Below the pieces are notes generated by a model. The model had not been told where the DNA came from, searched no databases, and saw only the letters and a list, made by a program, of their open reading frames with translations. From positions 1 to 5,390 of the forward strand of contig CANGXK010000196.1 in the NCBI GenBank assembly GCA_947457715.1: a stretch of 5,390 nucleotides of DNA, written 5' to 3'. Shown piece by piece: positions 5,215 through 5,390 of the stretch (position 1 is its first letter; each line of letters begins with the position of its first letter). This DNA is from Gemmatimonadota bacterium. Lineage in GTDB: Bacteria; Gemmatimonadota; Gemmatimonadetes; Gemmatimonadales; Gemmatimonadaceae. The translations under genes were made by a program, and so were the position numbers.

Positions 5215-5390
5215 GTGAAGACTTCGCCTTTCGCCCGCCTGTCGTTGTCGGCGGCACTTGTCTCCGCCGCCTGTACGTCCGTCGGCCAGACCGGCCGCGG
5301 CCCGGTGGCCGTGCCGACAGGGCGCCGCCCGGAGCCGGTCACCCCGGTGATGGAGATCGCGGCGACGCCGAAGAATCCAGCGGCCGATGC
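5215..5390 (+). CDS. Probable lipoprotein, N-terminal part, C terminus beyond the right edge
   Basis: From GTG at 5215 the plus strand stays open to the window end, giving 58 full codons. The product begins VKTSPFARLSLSAALVSAAC, a basic start, hydrophobic core and Cys20 in the context V-S-A-A-C. This fits the broad lipoprotein pattern, although Ser at -3 is not the best residue. After the cysteine comes a low-complexity Pro/Gly/Arg stretch (TSVGQTGRGPVAVPTGRRPE, then PVTPVMEIAATPKNPAAD), typical of a linker before a folded domain that lies outside the window. An in-frame ATG at 5104 would add 37 residues rich in Arg, His and Pro and bury the signal peptide, so I prefer the GTG. No Shine-Dalgarno is visible. 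The function cannot be told from this fragment. Confidence 0.6.
   Translation, partial: MKTSPFARLSLSAALVSAACTSVGQTGRGPVAVPTGRRPEPVTPVMEIAATPKNPAAD

Noticed and set aside
5079..5342. 87-codon minus-strand frame near the right edge
   Set aside because: It is antisense to the probable lipoprotein start and the intergenic region, has no domain or signal peptide, and has biased composition.
1..5390. tRNA, rRNA, CRISPR array, insertion sequence or phage elements
   Set aside because: I saw no cloverleaf with a CCA or T-loop signature, no regularly spaced repeats, no terminal inverted repeats and no transposase- or integrase-like protein in any frame.

Overview
The window is high-GC bacterial DNA, densely coding on both strands. 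Several predicted exported proteins have signal peptides ending in A-x-A-Q. There is also a barrel-less protein built from carboxypeptidase-regulatory-like modules and a TonB-plug-like end, and small lipoproteins of a type I associate with Gemmatimonadota. I infer a Gemmatimonas-like organism. This rests on protein style alone, because no rRNA or marker gene is present.

Layout from left to right. (1) Positions 1-344, minus strand: the N-terminal part of a secreted Ig-like (BIG2-type) protein that runs off the left edge. (2) Positions 469/526-828, plus strand: a VOC (glyoxalase/bleomycin-resistance-like) protein lacking the usual N-terminal strand and helix. (3) Positions 825-1442, plus strand, overlapping gene 2 by ATGA: an exported protein of unknown function. 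Its reading frame continues in phase after an amber codon for 45 more recognisable codons, to a second TAG at 1578-1580. (4) Positions 1645-1848: a two-helix DUF350 membrane protein, overlapping by TGATG with (5) 1848-2480, an exported lytic transglycosylase. (6) Positions 2517-2999: an AHSA1-type SRPBCC protein, ending tail-to-tail with an 11-nt overlap against (7) 2989-3441, minus strand, a small lipoprotein with a beta-rich domain. (8) Positions 3625-5025, minus strand: a 466-residue exported protein with three carboxypeptidase-regulatory-like modules and a TonB-plug-like C terminus. (9) Positions 5215-5390, plus strand: the start of a probable lipoprotein that runs off the right edge.

Most products are predicted to act in the envelope: secreted Ig-like protein, unknown exported protein, DUF350, transglycosylase, two lipoproteins and the plug protein. 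Only the VOC and SRPBCC proteins look cytoplasmic. The clearest cooperating pair is DUF350 plus transglycosylase, which are probably translationally coupled. Genes 2 and 3 form a small decaying cassette: one has lost its N terminus, and the other carries a nonsense codon and an apparent internal deletion. I saw no tRNA, rRNA, CRISPR array, insertion sequence or phage gene. No complete new system is evident. The strongest observation is the broken two-repeat exported gene at 825-1580.
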